64,000 nucleotides of DNA from Rotaria socialis (lineage: Eukaryota; Rotifera; Eurotatoria; Philodinida; Philodinidae): NCBI GenBank assembly GCA_905331475.1, contig CAJNYU010003698.1, positions 3,026-67,025 on the forward strand, written 5' to 3'. A program made the translations under genes and the position numbers. This document shows positions 9,557-21,618 of the stretch, piece by piece. How positions within the stretch are numbered: position 1 is the first letter of the stretch; the number at the start of each line of letters is the position of its first letter. The notes below the pieces were generated by a model. It worked only from the letters and a program-made list of their open reading frames with translations, did no database searches and was not told the DNA's origin.

Positions 9557-10110
9557 GAATTTGTACTTTAGCACCTCCCGATGCAGTTTCAGCTGCACAA
9601 GAGGCTCTAAACATAAAAAATCATATATAGTAAACTAGAAAGAGAATGCATCTGAAAAACAAATATACAGGCGACGCCGACGATTAGAAGATTGTGTTGC
9701 GCTTGTGGTATTCATCAGCGCTGTTATAACAGAGATAGTATTTTTTTTAACCTTCAAGGCAGTGGTAATCTAAAAAATATAAGAGGAAAAGAAGGAATAC
9801 CTAGTTGATTTAAATTATACTTCTGAGCCAAGTTCTTGTATGTTCGTTATGGGAATGTACGATAAATCCGTGATTGGCAGTTCGTAGCTGGTCGCATACT
9901 CCGTGCCAATCACATCACCTTATACGAATAATAGAGTTCGTGAGTTGTGTTCAACTAGAAAAGGGCTTACTTTTTGTCGAATCATACACTGTGTTCACTG
10001 GCGGATCCGGTAAATAGAGAGGAATTAAACTGATAATGACCAATACGGCTATAGAGACCAATACACAAGTTATGAAACCAATAGCTATGAAATAGCTCCA
10101 CGCAGCATAC

Positions 10111-10978
10111 CTACAAATAACAACAAGCAGGCAATAGCGCTTGTAAAAAGTTTTATGTTCCTAAATAGACTACTAACTTCATATTCGAATGTGGGACGAA
10201 GAAATCGAAGGTGCTACTTATGAAGCTCCTAAGTGATTTTGTTCTCTATGGTCTTTTTACTGTTGGAAAAAGTTGAAAGAAACTATTTTTACATAGATTC
10301 ATTCTTTTATTCAGATTTGAAAATCTTCGAATTGTTTGGAATTGTTGCTTTTTCTGCTTGAGAGTAAAAACTACAGCATGCATTGAGGCGTAAATTAGGT
10401 TTGAACTGAACTTACATTGGGAAGAATCTACGTAGTTCAGAGCGAAACAATTAAAACGCGCAGGCAATTTACAAACTTTCTACCATTCTGGAAAACTCTG
10501 GACGAGTGGCAATAGTTACGAGGAAAGTGCAGATCGTGTTGTCGATACTAAATCGATTCATGCGTGTTCTATTACGTGATAGAATTCAGGTTGAAATCAT
10601 TCCTAATTTAACTTTCTCTCTGATGAAATGATTATGTTTTTTTCTAATTCTCAGCATCATTGCAGTTATATTGTTTCTCAATACATACATGATTATGAAT
10701 ACTTATAGTACTGGGGATGTGTACAAGAAGACTACTAGGCCTGTCTACTAGTTTCCTTAGTAGGAAAATATTATCTCGTACGTAGAATTTCTGTTCAGAA
10801 AACAGATCCGTTCAAAATTTTCTCGAAGAAAAGTCAGACTGCCTTTTGCCTTTTTAATACTGGTAACTATCAGTTCTTATTAAATCTAGAATAATTTTAA
10901 AGAGCAGGGAAATTATTAGAAGTAGATATAGAGCAAATGAATATTTTTTATTTGAAACAATATATAAATAATGAGAAT
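10111..10978. other. Interval without a supported gene
   Basis: About 870 bp of AT-rich sequence. The acceptor of the TM exon is at its left edge, so an upstream exon of the Thr-rich gene probably lies here or beyond, but I could not identify it. Confidence 0.4.
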
Positions 10979-11174
10979 ACATCCTATTCCGCCATGTTGA
11001 ACATTCCGGAACCAGTTTGGTTCACGGAACCAATTTCATCTAATTCCAGCAATTCAGTTTATCGCTTCCAACTCAATTCCGTGTAATTCCGGGAATCGGA
11101 CAATGTTCAGGTTTGACTTAGTTCCGGAATTGGCGGAACTGGTTCCGGAATGTTCAACATAGCGGAATAGGATG
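10979..11174. mobile_element. Short palindromic MITE-like element
   Basis: The ends are inverted repeats of about 38 bp: catcctattccgccatgttg at the left, with its near-exact reverse complement at the right. The interior is rich in ttccgg and ggaacc words. Length is about 196 bp and there is no coding capacity. No clear target-site duplication is seen. This is a non-autonomous DNA transposon or foldback element. Confidence 0.75.
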
Positions 11175-13514
11175 CCTGCTCTAAATAATATAGAACACAA
11201 GAAAATTTTCTATCTTTTCGGTTCTTTTAAAAATAACAGCTGTGACAGATATATAGTGGATAGAACATTGTAATTCGAATAAATGAATCGATACAAATAC
11301 CAAGACGAATAGCATTATTATCATGTTCGAAAAAGATGCAATACAAAACAATATTAAGGAGTCATTCCAGTGTTTCATCGACTATGTACTGATGATAAAC
11401 ATGATTTTTAAGCGATTGAAAATTTTCGAATATTTTACAGAAATTATTATATATTTACTTTCAAATAAAACAAGTCCGTTTTTTATATGTACTTCCTACA
11501 GTATGTCTTTCATAGCATGTATTGAATTAAAATTTCACTGAATTATTAAATACTTTCTTATTGTTAGAATATGGGTACGAAAAGAATTAATGCTAAATAA
11601 TATGATTTTTTATAATTCACTATACTTTGAAAAGAATTTCCGTTGGATATGACTAAATTGAAAGTCGAGCGTTTTTCTTACAGGTTTTCTATCAATAAAC
11701 TTGAGTTATCTTTTGATAAGCTCTGTGAACGAATGCTTGTAAGAATAAAGTAAGAGATATGTTTTTGCCGCCGTAAGAATGTTCAGCATATTGGATTATA
11801 GTCAAAATTCTTTGAAACAGTGTCGTGCTATACGTACGTATTTTTTTGGTGATTACTAGAAGTGCGCTGATCCTTCCTATTGAGATAAGAGTGCAGCATG
11901 ATTCGTGGAAATTAAAAAATCTAGAAAAAAAAACATCAAATGACGATAAATTGAATTTTACTCATTCGCATTATAATGGAAAGGATAAAAAATTAAGTAT
12001 GGTACTAAAGCTATTTGATAAGGGGTACAATATGGATAATGCCTCTTCGATTTGATATCCAAATAATTAGGATTTGCGCTTCAAAGTACTTATGATAGAA
12101 GCCGTCTAAATGAGTATACGCATATTAGCAGTAAATTCGTATGCTTATGTGACCCTTTCCCACCAATCAATTTATAGATCTGACGATTAACAAATAGTAA
12201 ATAACCTTAAACAAATTTGCACGCACACACCACCAATTGATCGAAAACCCCAGTGGGGCCAAAAAAAACTATTCTATCAATTATAATTTATAATTAGAGA
12301 TAAAAAAAAAACACTGTTATTATATGAGGATGTGTCTATTGTATGATCAAAAAAATAGAAACCAGAAAAGCCATAAAAAAGATAACACAATTTCAAGCCT
12401 GATAGGTTTGAAATATTGGTATCAGTTAAGTTCTCAACTAATTTTTCAGGAAATCGGTGATATATAAAACTACTTGTCTTAAACGGGCCAAGTGCTCCGA
12501 ATGTGAGAAATAACCAGATCGGTGTGGGTGTGGACCAGTATCTTTTATCCAACAATATACATCCATACCCTAAAACTGAACGCTTCAAATCTTGCAGGTA
12601 TCATGCAAACGTCTATGATAAAATAATAATGAATCGCTTTGAAGACAATATCCAAAATGAATTATTCATCAAAGCTCACTGGAATAGTATCTATTTACTG
12701 AAAAGTTTCAAAAGCACTTGTTTTCCGTACAGATTCATATATAGTTTTCGATGGGGTCACACTATTTCGAATCATAAAAGAATTTGACTACAAATGGCTT
12801 TTTTCTCCGTTGAAAATCCCAGCATGCATTGATAATTTTTGTTATAAATTCTTCACGAGAAAAATTACTGTAGATTAATCAGTATCTCCGATTCATGTCA
12901 AACTGAGCTTTGAAAACTTTTTGTTAGCAAGAAAATAATTACTATAACACGAAAGTGATATCTTAAAAGTTTAGTGATACTAAAAGGGATGTAAAAACCC
13001 ACTGAAAATAGATAGTGAAGAGTGACTTCTGGAAAGAATGCAATGTGAAAATACTTACTTTTGCTGCTTGTATTTGTGGGAACACTAAAAAAAATCCACA
13101 GAATAATAAACGGAAAAAACGTTTGTGATGGAGTGTTTAACAAAAAAAGGGTTTATGAAAGTTCAACGTATCATAAACCCTTTTCCCCCTATGTGACGGA
13201 GATAATAAACGGTTTTTAGGTTTATGATTTGGAAAAAGAGTTTATCAGATATTTTAAAAACGTAAAAAAGGGTATGTATCGCGTTGCACTTACATAAACC
13301 TGTTTTTTTTTTACAGTGAATTCGTAAGTGCCGAAGATAAATATAGCAATGCAAGCAATCGACGCTGTTCTATACGAAAAATAAACACTTAAATTTATTT
13401 TAATGGATATCATTAATAAGTTTGGCTTGTGTGCATTCATCCATGTATACTAAATACCTGTTTGTCATGCGTAGGTGACGTATCTTAATTTTTTCTCAAA
13501 AACAAAGCTATTGC
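11175..13514. other. Long AT-rich interval without a supported gene
   Basis: About 2.3 kb. Open frames at 11181-12055, 12277-12787 and 12898-13440 show no domain, and several overlap on opposite strands. The only structured item is a short hairpin at 13145-13184. I see no gene here. Confidence 0.5.
13145..13184. repeat. 14-bp hairpin
   Basis: Perfect inverted arms aaaagggtttatga and tcataaaccctttt around a 12-nt loop. Related gtttatga words recur in the next 100 bp. It could be an old transposon tip; no function can be assigned. Confidence 0.7.
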
Positions 13515-13870
13515 GCACTCAAAAAAAGTGAGTACACTAGATTCCGTCAGTGTCCACACGGCCGTTAACACGATAACCTATGAAAGCCTCATCCAATTGT
13601 CATGAAATTTTGTACACATAATGATCTCATTAATATCCCAGTCGAGTCCGAAGATGAGAAGGATCCGTCAAGAAATGGCTGAGTTATCGAAAAAATTGTC
13701 AGTATTGGCTAGACCATCCCTGAGGCGGGGGTGGGGGGGGGTACNCCCCCCCACAGGGTTTTTTTTCTTAGGATTATTCACAACATATATAAATCGACTC
13801 AGTTTTTGCAGTACACACAACAATCGGATGCGAATCCGATGGTTCCTCGTTTATTTTTATTCTGCTTTTT
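13515..13870 (+). mobile_element. Dispersed repeat, copy A (internally deleted)
   Basis: This segment aligns with the copy at 26997-27520 inside the myosin gene, sharing for example aaggatccgtcaagaaatgg and acaacatatataaatcgact. Relative to that copy it lacks about 180 bp; the deletion is bounded by TTTTT on both sides. It also contains a G-rich run followed by a single N and a C run (13727-13753), which replaces a short non-repetitive stretch in the other copy. There is no coding capacity, so it is a non-autonomous element. Confidence 0.75.
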
Positions 13871-15034
13871 TTATCTCTTATTAGCTGGCGCGCTTAAAAA
13901 ACAAAAAATGATTGTAAATAGAAGATTAGAAAAAATGTACTTTTCGCTATTACTGTAATTTTGTTTTCATCGTTGTACAGTATCGAAGAAATATTAGCAT
14001 CTTGCAATCACATAATAGAGGGGAGTAGTAGATTCAATATTTTTGTCGAAATGGTTTAATTCATCTATTTAGTGACTTCAGCAATATTGTGAGTCAGATA
14101 TAACTCCATGAACTTGATAGAATGAGGAACTCAGCCTTTCGACAACAAATAATCGAATAATATGGAACCTAAAAGTATGCTTTTTATTATAAAGCATCAT
14201 GACCCTTTTAATTTTTTAATTCATTTGTTTAGAATAAGAATGAAAGTTATCACTTAAAGAAATAAAAATGATATAATCACAGTCATATAAGAGTGTGTAC
14301 CACTACTTTGTGCTAAATGTATTACTCTGATGAATACTTGATATTTATCCTCTTTTACAACTTCTTCGAATGTTTAGTATAATAATATATTTCCCATCAA
14401 AAAGAGTCTATATTTGTTTTTTTTGCAAGATTTTATAAAGAGCATTTATTAGAGAATCCCTTTTCGATGTTCTTTTTATTAAGAATCCAAAAGATAACTG
14501 AACTGTGAGAAGATAGGATATTATACAAGAGAGAATAAAATATCAAGTAATGTGACTCGAATAAACATATATTGTGAAGAAAGCAGTGAACCAAGCAATG
14601 TAAACATATGATTGCACCATATCTACCCACCGAGAAAAAATTGTGCAGGCGTACATTATTAAAAAGAGAAAAAAACAAGAAGAAGAAAAAATATGCAAAA
14701 TAAACATAAAAATGTGAATAAGATGAAACGGAGCAATAAATCAATTAAAAAAATAAAGAAAACAATATTCAAGTGCGACTAACGAACAACTTTGTCAGGG
14801 ATACAGAAATATTCAATCGATTTATCGCCTGATAAAAATTACGAGAAGGACGATTGGTTATACGTATAACGACTGATAAACTTTAACGTATGAAGAAGAA
14901 ACGTATGAATGCTTAATGAAGAAGAAAAAGCGCCGATAAAAAATCCAAGTTATGCTCGTCGCGAACGAATGAGAATGAATATTGATGAAACGTGCAAGCA
15001 CAAATCCTTGAGAAAAAAAATCGGGAAGAATGTC
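13871..15034. other. AT-rich interval without a supported gene
   Basis: About 1.2 kb. Open frames at 14433-14744 and 14858-15040 are low-complexity, Phe/Tyr-rich and without a recognisable domain. Confidence 0.5.
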
Positions 15035-15171
15035 GACCAAGGGGAAACAAAATGATTTCTAGATTTTTTGATTTCTAGAGATTTCCATGATTTCTAATGA
15101 TTTCTAATGATTTCTTGCGATTTTTGATGATTTTTGATGATTTCTACGATTTCTTGTGATTTCTAGTTCTT
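15035..15171. repeat. TGATTTCT-rich repeat, truncated copy
   Basis: It begins ccaaggggaaacaaaatgat and continues as reiterated tgatttct/gatttttgat words. The start resembles the ends of the element at 22099-22377, so this is likely a truncated relative. Confidence 0.6.
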
Positions 15172-15587
15172 CTGGACATTCTTATTTTTGTGTTTATAGT
15201 TTCGAGTTACCTTTTTTCTCCACTGATATCAGTAGAATTACGGATACAGATTATAGATACGCGACTTTCAGTAACTAAAGGAGGGAGGCGAATAAAGCCA
15301 TTTTCTCGCCCCCAATATTTTTGCATAAAACTCATTTATTCGGAATCAGCATCAAATTCTGATCAAAAAAAGATATTTTAATTTTTTGGAAAATGAATTT
15401 TTTGGTTTTTTGAAAATTTTCGCCCCTGGGACCCTTCAGGAACGTTGAAATGTTTTTTCTTCATATTTCTATGAAACATACACCATTCAATTCAGAATGT
15501 GATGCTGATTCCGAATATTTCGTCAAAAATGGATGAAAATGAATCTTGATCGAAAAAATGTGAATTTATGTACAGGTGGCGCTAATT

Positions 15588-16523
15588 CCCATGTCGCCTC
15601 TTTTTTATCAACTGTGTCGCAATTACGCGCAGAGCCAATTCTGCTGCGTCGCAGTTACGCGTAACTATGGCGCATTGATTGCAGCAAAGATTTCTATAAG
15701 AAACTACGCTTACTGGGACACAGATCAACGTAACTGCGTCCTAGTGATCGCATCCTACGATCCGTTGTAGGTATAAATGACCAATTATAAATTATTCCTC
15801 CTTATTTGTAATTGGCTACATTCAAACAATAAAACTTAGTCACAAAAAATCAGTATTAATAGCAGTGTTCGTCACATTTTCGTTCATAAGTCATTCTACT
15901 ATAAGCAGTAGAATGCATATTTTTTATTCCTTTTAAAAATTTCTAGATTAAAATGTTTTCAGTTCAATTTATTTTAATTAATTTTTTTTCTTTTATATTA
16001 AATTATTTCAAATTTTTCTAACTAATTTTTTTTTCTGTTGTATATTAAATTATTAAAAATGTTTCTAGATGTTAATTTTTTTTTGTTTTTCTAGATATTT
16101 ATTTTTTTTGTTTTTCTAGATATTTATTTTTCACTTTCCTTAGGTTTTAAAATAAGCATTTTTTTTAAATTTTAATTTAGTAGATTTTTAAATTTTTTTA
16201 AGTTTCAATTTTTCAATTATTTTTATTGCCACAACTTCTAATGTAAAAATTGTTTTTTATTTTTTATAAAAATTTTAATTTTACACTGTTAAATTTTTTA
16301 TTTTGTACGCAAAAATTTTTTAAACAATAAAAATAATAAAATAAAAACATAATCTATGTTATCTTTTGTACCAATTGCGATGCCACTATGACCTATAATT
16401 GCAAAAAACTGACGAAATTATGCGTAACTGTAATGTTTTCACTGTAACTACGCGTGACTGCGATTTTTTCATCGCAGTTACGGCGTAACTGCGTCACAGT
16501 TTCATCGTAATGAAACACATGGG
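15588..16523. mobile_element. 936-bp MITE-like insertion inside the left inverted repeat
   Basis: The uninterrupted right repeat supplies the empty site, so the borders are exact. The element begins CCCATGT and ends ACATGGG, and TT is present on both sides where the empty site has one TT. The ends carry several copies of gcagttacg/cgtaactgcg in both orientations. The middle is T-rich and non-coding. It is a non-autonomous DNA transposon that inserted after the larger element. Confidence 0.85.
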
Positions 16524-17740
16524 TTACCTTCAATTGAATTTGTGTCGTTTTGGTGCTCTATGTTAGGCTTAGAAACATTGAATAACAGCTAGATATACTC
16601 AAATCATTCAAAATCCCACAATATTGCATTTAAAATACTCCAAATGTTGAGTTTCATCGTAAAAAAAGTGCACTGAGATAAAAAAAATCAATGAAAAATC
16701 ATGTGTTTTTTATTGATTAGTCTCTATTGGCCCTAAAGAATGAGATAACAATCTGAAAATTATATCACATTCACAGTTTTGAATTCTCTATCGAATGAGT
16801 CTATTTCAATTAGAAAAAAATACATTTTTTCTGCTATCTTATTTTACCCATCTAGATCCTCTAGGAAAATCTCTGTCGATTTTTTTTTGACTGAAATCGT
16901 TACTCGAGTGTCTTAGGATATCACGCATTGTGTGATATGCGTTGTTTTCTTTTAATTGAGATTTTGAGTAGGATCGTTAGCCGTGGCGGAATACGCCACG
17001 TTTATCTTTCTCACCACGAAGAGGTGATCCTAGATGGAGAAAGGCTTCTCAATTTTCAAATATAATCGAGAACAAAAAGGTGTTATGTGACTATGGATAT
17101 TTTTCAGACGGGCGAGAATGCATAATTTCGTGAAACTTTGATTTATGGACTGTTGGCCACCCTCCAGTCGAATGACAAAAGAGCGTTGCGACCTTTTCGC
17201 CACTAGAAGGCCGCCCAAGGAGAAAAGGATTTCAATTGTTTTTGGATCTTACACTATTCTCGCTGTCTAATTAAGCTGAAAAGCAAACTATCAAGAAGCG
17301 GAAATGTGTAAAAATTTTTCATTTTTTAAGAATTTTTTTCATCCAATATCCTATTATGTACAACCAACGTGTCTGACTAAATTCAATAGCCAAATTGTGT
17401 TTTATGAGTTTCTTCTTCATTAAAAAACGGTAACTAAATCTAAAGAAATTTCTTCATAGGCTAAATAAATGTTTTTTCATGAACAAAAATAAAGGAAATC
17501 ATTTTCGTGGAAATAAATATTTTTCAAGAACTTTTTAATTAATTTTTTCTTTTCAACTTTGATGCTAAGTTTTAAACTGGTCGCTCAGACTTGAATGAGA
17601 GAGATAGCTACAGTCAGCGTTATTTCATAATCTTTTTTTTCGTAGCAACAAGTTTCTGAAAGAATCTTGTAATGCTCACTTTCCTGGTAACAGTTGAAAT
17701 ACTGTAAAGCACAACCAAACTTATGTAACATACCTAGTCT

Positions 17741-20025
17741 TCATGCTAATGAATATAATATTGCATCATCATCTTCTTCATCAGACGATAGATCCGATAC
17801 CTCTGCAGCCTCTTCAAATAGCTTCATGTAGGATGATGATCGGTGATTCAAGTATTTATGCTTGGTGTGTCGAGCAATTCCTAAATACCATATAATACTT
17901 GCAATGTGACTACAACAGCCAATGTTCCGGTTCTCATTTCGACAGGCACAACAAGCAGCTATCACAGTTTGATCATTGTATTGAATAAGAACGTTGTAAT
18001 CCTTTCGATTCGAATGTTTACTTTGCAGGTTGGCTCGAAGTAAGTTTTGTTGTTGCTTACATACATGAATCTCATATTGACCATCTTCCGAAATATGTTC
18101 TAAATTATAACTACGAGCCTGTTTCAGCTGGAAGACACCTAATGTAAAATATTTTAGATCGGCTTCAGTTAGTTTTGGAAAATCTGTAATACAATCATCA
18201 GCATTAATTTTTTTCCAATGTTTGGACTTATTCCGTTCTTTGTCGTTCAATTTTTTCCTCTAATTCATCTTGTTTGTTTCGTTTTTCTAAAAATGCCTTC
18301 GATAAATAATCCTCATTTGACGTATCATTGATGAATGTTGGACGATAAGCATTAATTATTGCACATACGATCGAAAAATAACCGTGAACGTAAAGAAGAG
18401 ATGAGTTTTGCACGACATGTTCGAAAAATTTAAATGTTTTAATACGTCCATTTACAGACTCTACCACCCAACGCAGGGCAGTAACGAATCGGTTGTTGTT
18501 AGCTTCACTAGTACTAAATTGCTTCTTCGATTTCGGTAGAAACAAAGGCAAAAATGTTGTATAACCAAAGGAATTAACAAGATCCAAGCAATCACGAAAC
18601 CCTCTGTCGACGATGATTATGTCTTTTTCGACGAGCCAATCTTGAACTTCTTCTTTATTATTTAATAAAATATGTTTAATTATCGCTGCATCATTGCTGT
18701 ACCAATCTGAAAGATATGGTCCAATTGCTGAAATAATGTATCCATCTGTGGCACAGATAATCATTGGCTTGAGCAGAGGACGATTCTTGTGCAGGCTAAA
18801 AATTCGACGTTGTAATACATTGTTGGCACTTTTTTGGCAGTAGATATAAGTTCAATCGAGAATCAATATTGCCACATCCTCCCCGTTTGCTAATAAGTTT
18901 TTTGCCAATGGTCGGGTGTGATTGTTGATAATATCGTTTCAAGATTTATGCTGAAATCCAAGATGTTGTGGTACAAAGAACTTCAATAATGCTTTATGAG
19001 CTCTATCATTGATTTGTGCTACTAAGCGGCCAGAAGAAAAAGAGAAAAGGGTTTTCAAAACTTTATTGCTTACTCCCAAACGTAGTTTTGTTAACAAACA
19101 GCCAATAGCCATTTCAATCGAACGATTATTGGTATTGTGCATAGTAACTTGTGTGCATAAATCACGAAATTGATCTTGCTCTATACCGATGAGTATTTTG
19201 TAATCTTCATTCGAGTATTTGAATGGATCATCGAAGCTTAGCGGAGGTATAAATCTTACCAAACTTTGTGAAGTTCTCTTCAATTCTATTTGAATTTCTT
19301 TAATCATCGTGGACAACAGTTCATCGGTCACTGAACTCGTTTCAGGATAATCCCGATTTAATGCATCAATAGCAGACGATTTCAAATAATGACTTTCTAA
19401 ATGGCTTCGACAACAATGCGAATTGTAACGCAAATAAATCAAATAGAACTTGAATGTGTTCATTCTTACATCGTCAGATAATGCAATCACTCTTTGAGTA
19501 GAAAATTTGGCATTGCATATGCAGTAGTACTTGTTAGAATATGGTGGTATTGTTATTGGAACACTAAACAGATTCTTAGCTATTAAAGTATAATCGCTAC
19601 TTACATCTCGTGAATCTGTCCTTTCTGTTTGAGTTGAGACATCAACTTTTGCTTCGCTTCTTGTAGTATCGACTGCATTTTCATAATCCATAGGCTCTAC
19701 TGTGTCATGAGAAGCCATTCGAGTGTCGTTGGCGGTTTTCAAAGTTTTAGAATGTCTTGTGTAACATGCTGCGCAAATCATAATATCATCTGAAAGCCGC
19801 TTTTGAAATAATGAATAGTAGAGATCTACAATGAAATTGAACAGATTCGGAGAGTTTTTCAATGGAAGTCGTCGCTTATTATTATATAACTTGTCACATA
19901 AATCATATCGATCAGTTTCAAACGATATCGCACGAATTTCGCTCGTATTTGGTGTAAAAGCTAGAGAATATTAATTCGAAAACTAATTTACCATCGTAAT
20001 CGCAGCAACTAACACAATACATTAC
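17741..20025 (-). pseudogene. Broken DDE transposase with SWIM zinc finger
   Basis: Minus strand. A short first exon (MYCVSCCDYD) joins through a ~31-nt intron to the main frame. Domains in order: a Cys-rich N-terminal part (MICAACYTRH), a helix-rich middle, then the catalytic region with ILD, the MIICATDGYI segment, IIVDRGFRD and WVVESVNGRIK, and a C-terminal SWIM-like finger (CCACRNENRNIGCCSHIASI) plus an acidic tail. Three lesions break it. There is a TGA after QHLGFQHKS (about 18939) and a second TGA directly after ILD, near 18850. A +1 frameshift in an A run near 18255 separates the DDE part from the SWIM part. The family call rests on the DDE_4-like layout plus SWIM; the frameshift alone could be a sequencing error, but the two nonsense codons argue that it is dead. 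Confidence 0.8.
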
Positions 20026-20914
20026 TTTAGCGTCTGAATATCAAAGATTGACTGATAATTTGACCGTTATTAGGTAAAATAATTGATAAGCTTGTAAACA
20101 GTACCACTATATTAATCAATGAGAGCAGTCCGATGTATCGCAGAACGCGTATGAAGGAACAGCCAGTGCGATTTCAGTCAAAAAAAATCGACAAGGATTT
20201 TCCTCGAGGATCTAGATGGGTAAAATAAGATAGCAAAAAAAATGTATTTTTTTCTAATTGAAATAGACTCATTCGATAGAGAATTCAAAACTGTGTATGT
20301 GATATAATTTTCAGATTGTCATCTCATTCTTTAGGGCCAATAGAGACAAATCAATAAAAAACACATGATTTTCATTGATTTTTTTTATCTCAGTGCACTT
20401 TTTTTACAATGAAACTCAACATTTGGAGTATTTTAAATGCAATATTGTGGGATTTTGAATGATTTGAGTATATCTAGCTGTTATTCAATGTTTCTAAGCC
20501 TAACATAGAGCACCAAAACGACATAAATTCAATTGAAGGTAATTAGCGCCACCTGTACATAAATTCAAATTTCGATCAAGACCCATTTACATCCATTTTC
20601 GACGAAATATTCGGAATCAGCATCAAATTCTGAATCGAATGGTGTATCTTTCATAGAAATATGAAGAAAAAACATTTCAACGTTCCTGAAGGGTACAGGG
20701 GCGAAAATTTTCAAAAAAAACAAAAAATTCATTTTCCAGAAAATTAAAATATCTTTTTTTGATCAGAATTTAATGCTGATTCCGAATAAATGAGTTCTAT
20801 GCAAAAATATTGGGGGCGAGAAAATGGCTTTATTCGCATCCCTCCTTTAGTTATAATGCAGAAAATTTTTTACATTATGGTTAGGGGTGGCACTTTAACT
20901 TTAAAAAACTTTAA

Positions 20915-21618
20915 NNNNNNNNNNNNNNNNNNNNNNNNNNNNNNNNNNNNNNNNNNNNNNNNNNNNNNNNNNNNNNNNNNNNNNNNNNNNNNNNNNNNNN
21001 NNNNNNNNNNNNNNNNNNNNNNNNNNNNNNNNNNNNNNNNNNNNNNNNNNNNNNNNNNNNNNNNNNNNNNNNNNNNNNNNNNNNNNNNNNNNNNNNNNNN
21101 NNNNNNNNNNNNNNNNNNNNNNNNNNNNNNNNNNNNNNNNNNNNNNNNNNNNNNNNNNNNNNNNNNNNNNNNNNNNNNNNNNNNNNNNNNNNNNNNNNNN
21201 NNNNNNNNNNNNNNNNNNNNNNNNNNNNNNNNNNNNNNNNNNNNNNNNNNNNNNNNNNNNNNNNNNNNNNNNNNNNNNNNNNNNNNNNNNNNNNNNNNNN
21301 NNNNNNNNNNNNNNNNNNNNNNNNNNNNNNNNNNNNNNNNNNNNNNNNNNNNNNNNNNNNNNNNNNNNNNNNNNNNNNNNNNNNNNNNNNNNNNNNNNNN
21401 NNNNNNNNNNNNNNNNNNNNNNNNNNNNNNNNNNNNNNNNNNNNNNNNNNNNNNNNNNNNNNNNNNNNNNNNNNNNNNNNNNNNNNNNNNNNNNNNNNNN
21501 NNNNNNNNNNNNNNNNNNNNNNNNNNNNNNNNNNNNNNNNNNNNNNNNNNNNNNNNNNNNNNNNNNNNNNNNNNNNNNNNNNNNNNNNNNNNNNNNNNNN
21601 NNNNNNNNNNNNNNNNNN
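20915..21618. other. Assembly gap (704 Ns)
   Basis: A run of undetermined bases inside the 2-kb element. Any open frame crossing it is meaningless. A transposase fragment could be hidden here. Confidence 0.99.

Larger units (their letters stand above)
9117..10110 (-). pseudogene. Membrane-anchored Thr-rich protein gene, partial and disrupted
   Basis: Three minus-strand exons join in phase: 9971-10110, 9669-9720 and 9117-9606. The first encodes a transmembrane helix, SYFIAIGFITCVLVSIAVLV, followed by PLYLPDPP. The next parts give RRRRLASCAAETASGG and a short Cys-containing region. An extra intron (about 9330-9405, GTAGAA to TTAAGAG) would place the following CAA-type repeat in a threonine frame, giving a poly-Thr stalk ending VPTTSTTT. 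This looks like a type II membrane protein with a mucin-like stalk. A 69-bp inverted copy of its own coding sequence sits inside the Thr stretch and brings stop codons in both plausible frames. The 5' exons were not identified. Function unknown. Confidence 0.45.
15274..20851 (-). mobile_element. Large DNA transposon with ~685-bp inverted repeats (ISL2EU/Harbinger-like)
   Basis: The left end (15274-15587 plus 16526-16899) is the reverse complement of the right end (20169-20851), with few differences. The tips are ACTAAAGGAGGG and its complement, flanked on each side by TA (15272-15273 and 20852-20853), a plausible 2-bp target-site duplication. Inside is a broken transposase on the minus strand. 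The left repeat is split by a separate 936-bp element. The DDE_4-type transposase with a C-terminal SWIM zinc finger suggests the ISL2EU (IS4EU) group of the PIF/Harbinger superfamily. No YqaJ-type nuclease gene, known from other ISL2EU elements, is present. Confidence 0.8.

Noticed and set aside
12277..12787. Membrane-protein-like open frames on opposite strands
   Set aside because: Hydrophobic composition follows from AT richness; no conserved motif or splice structure was found.
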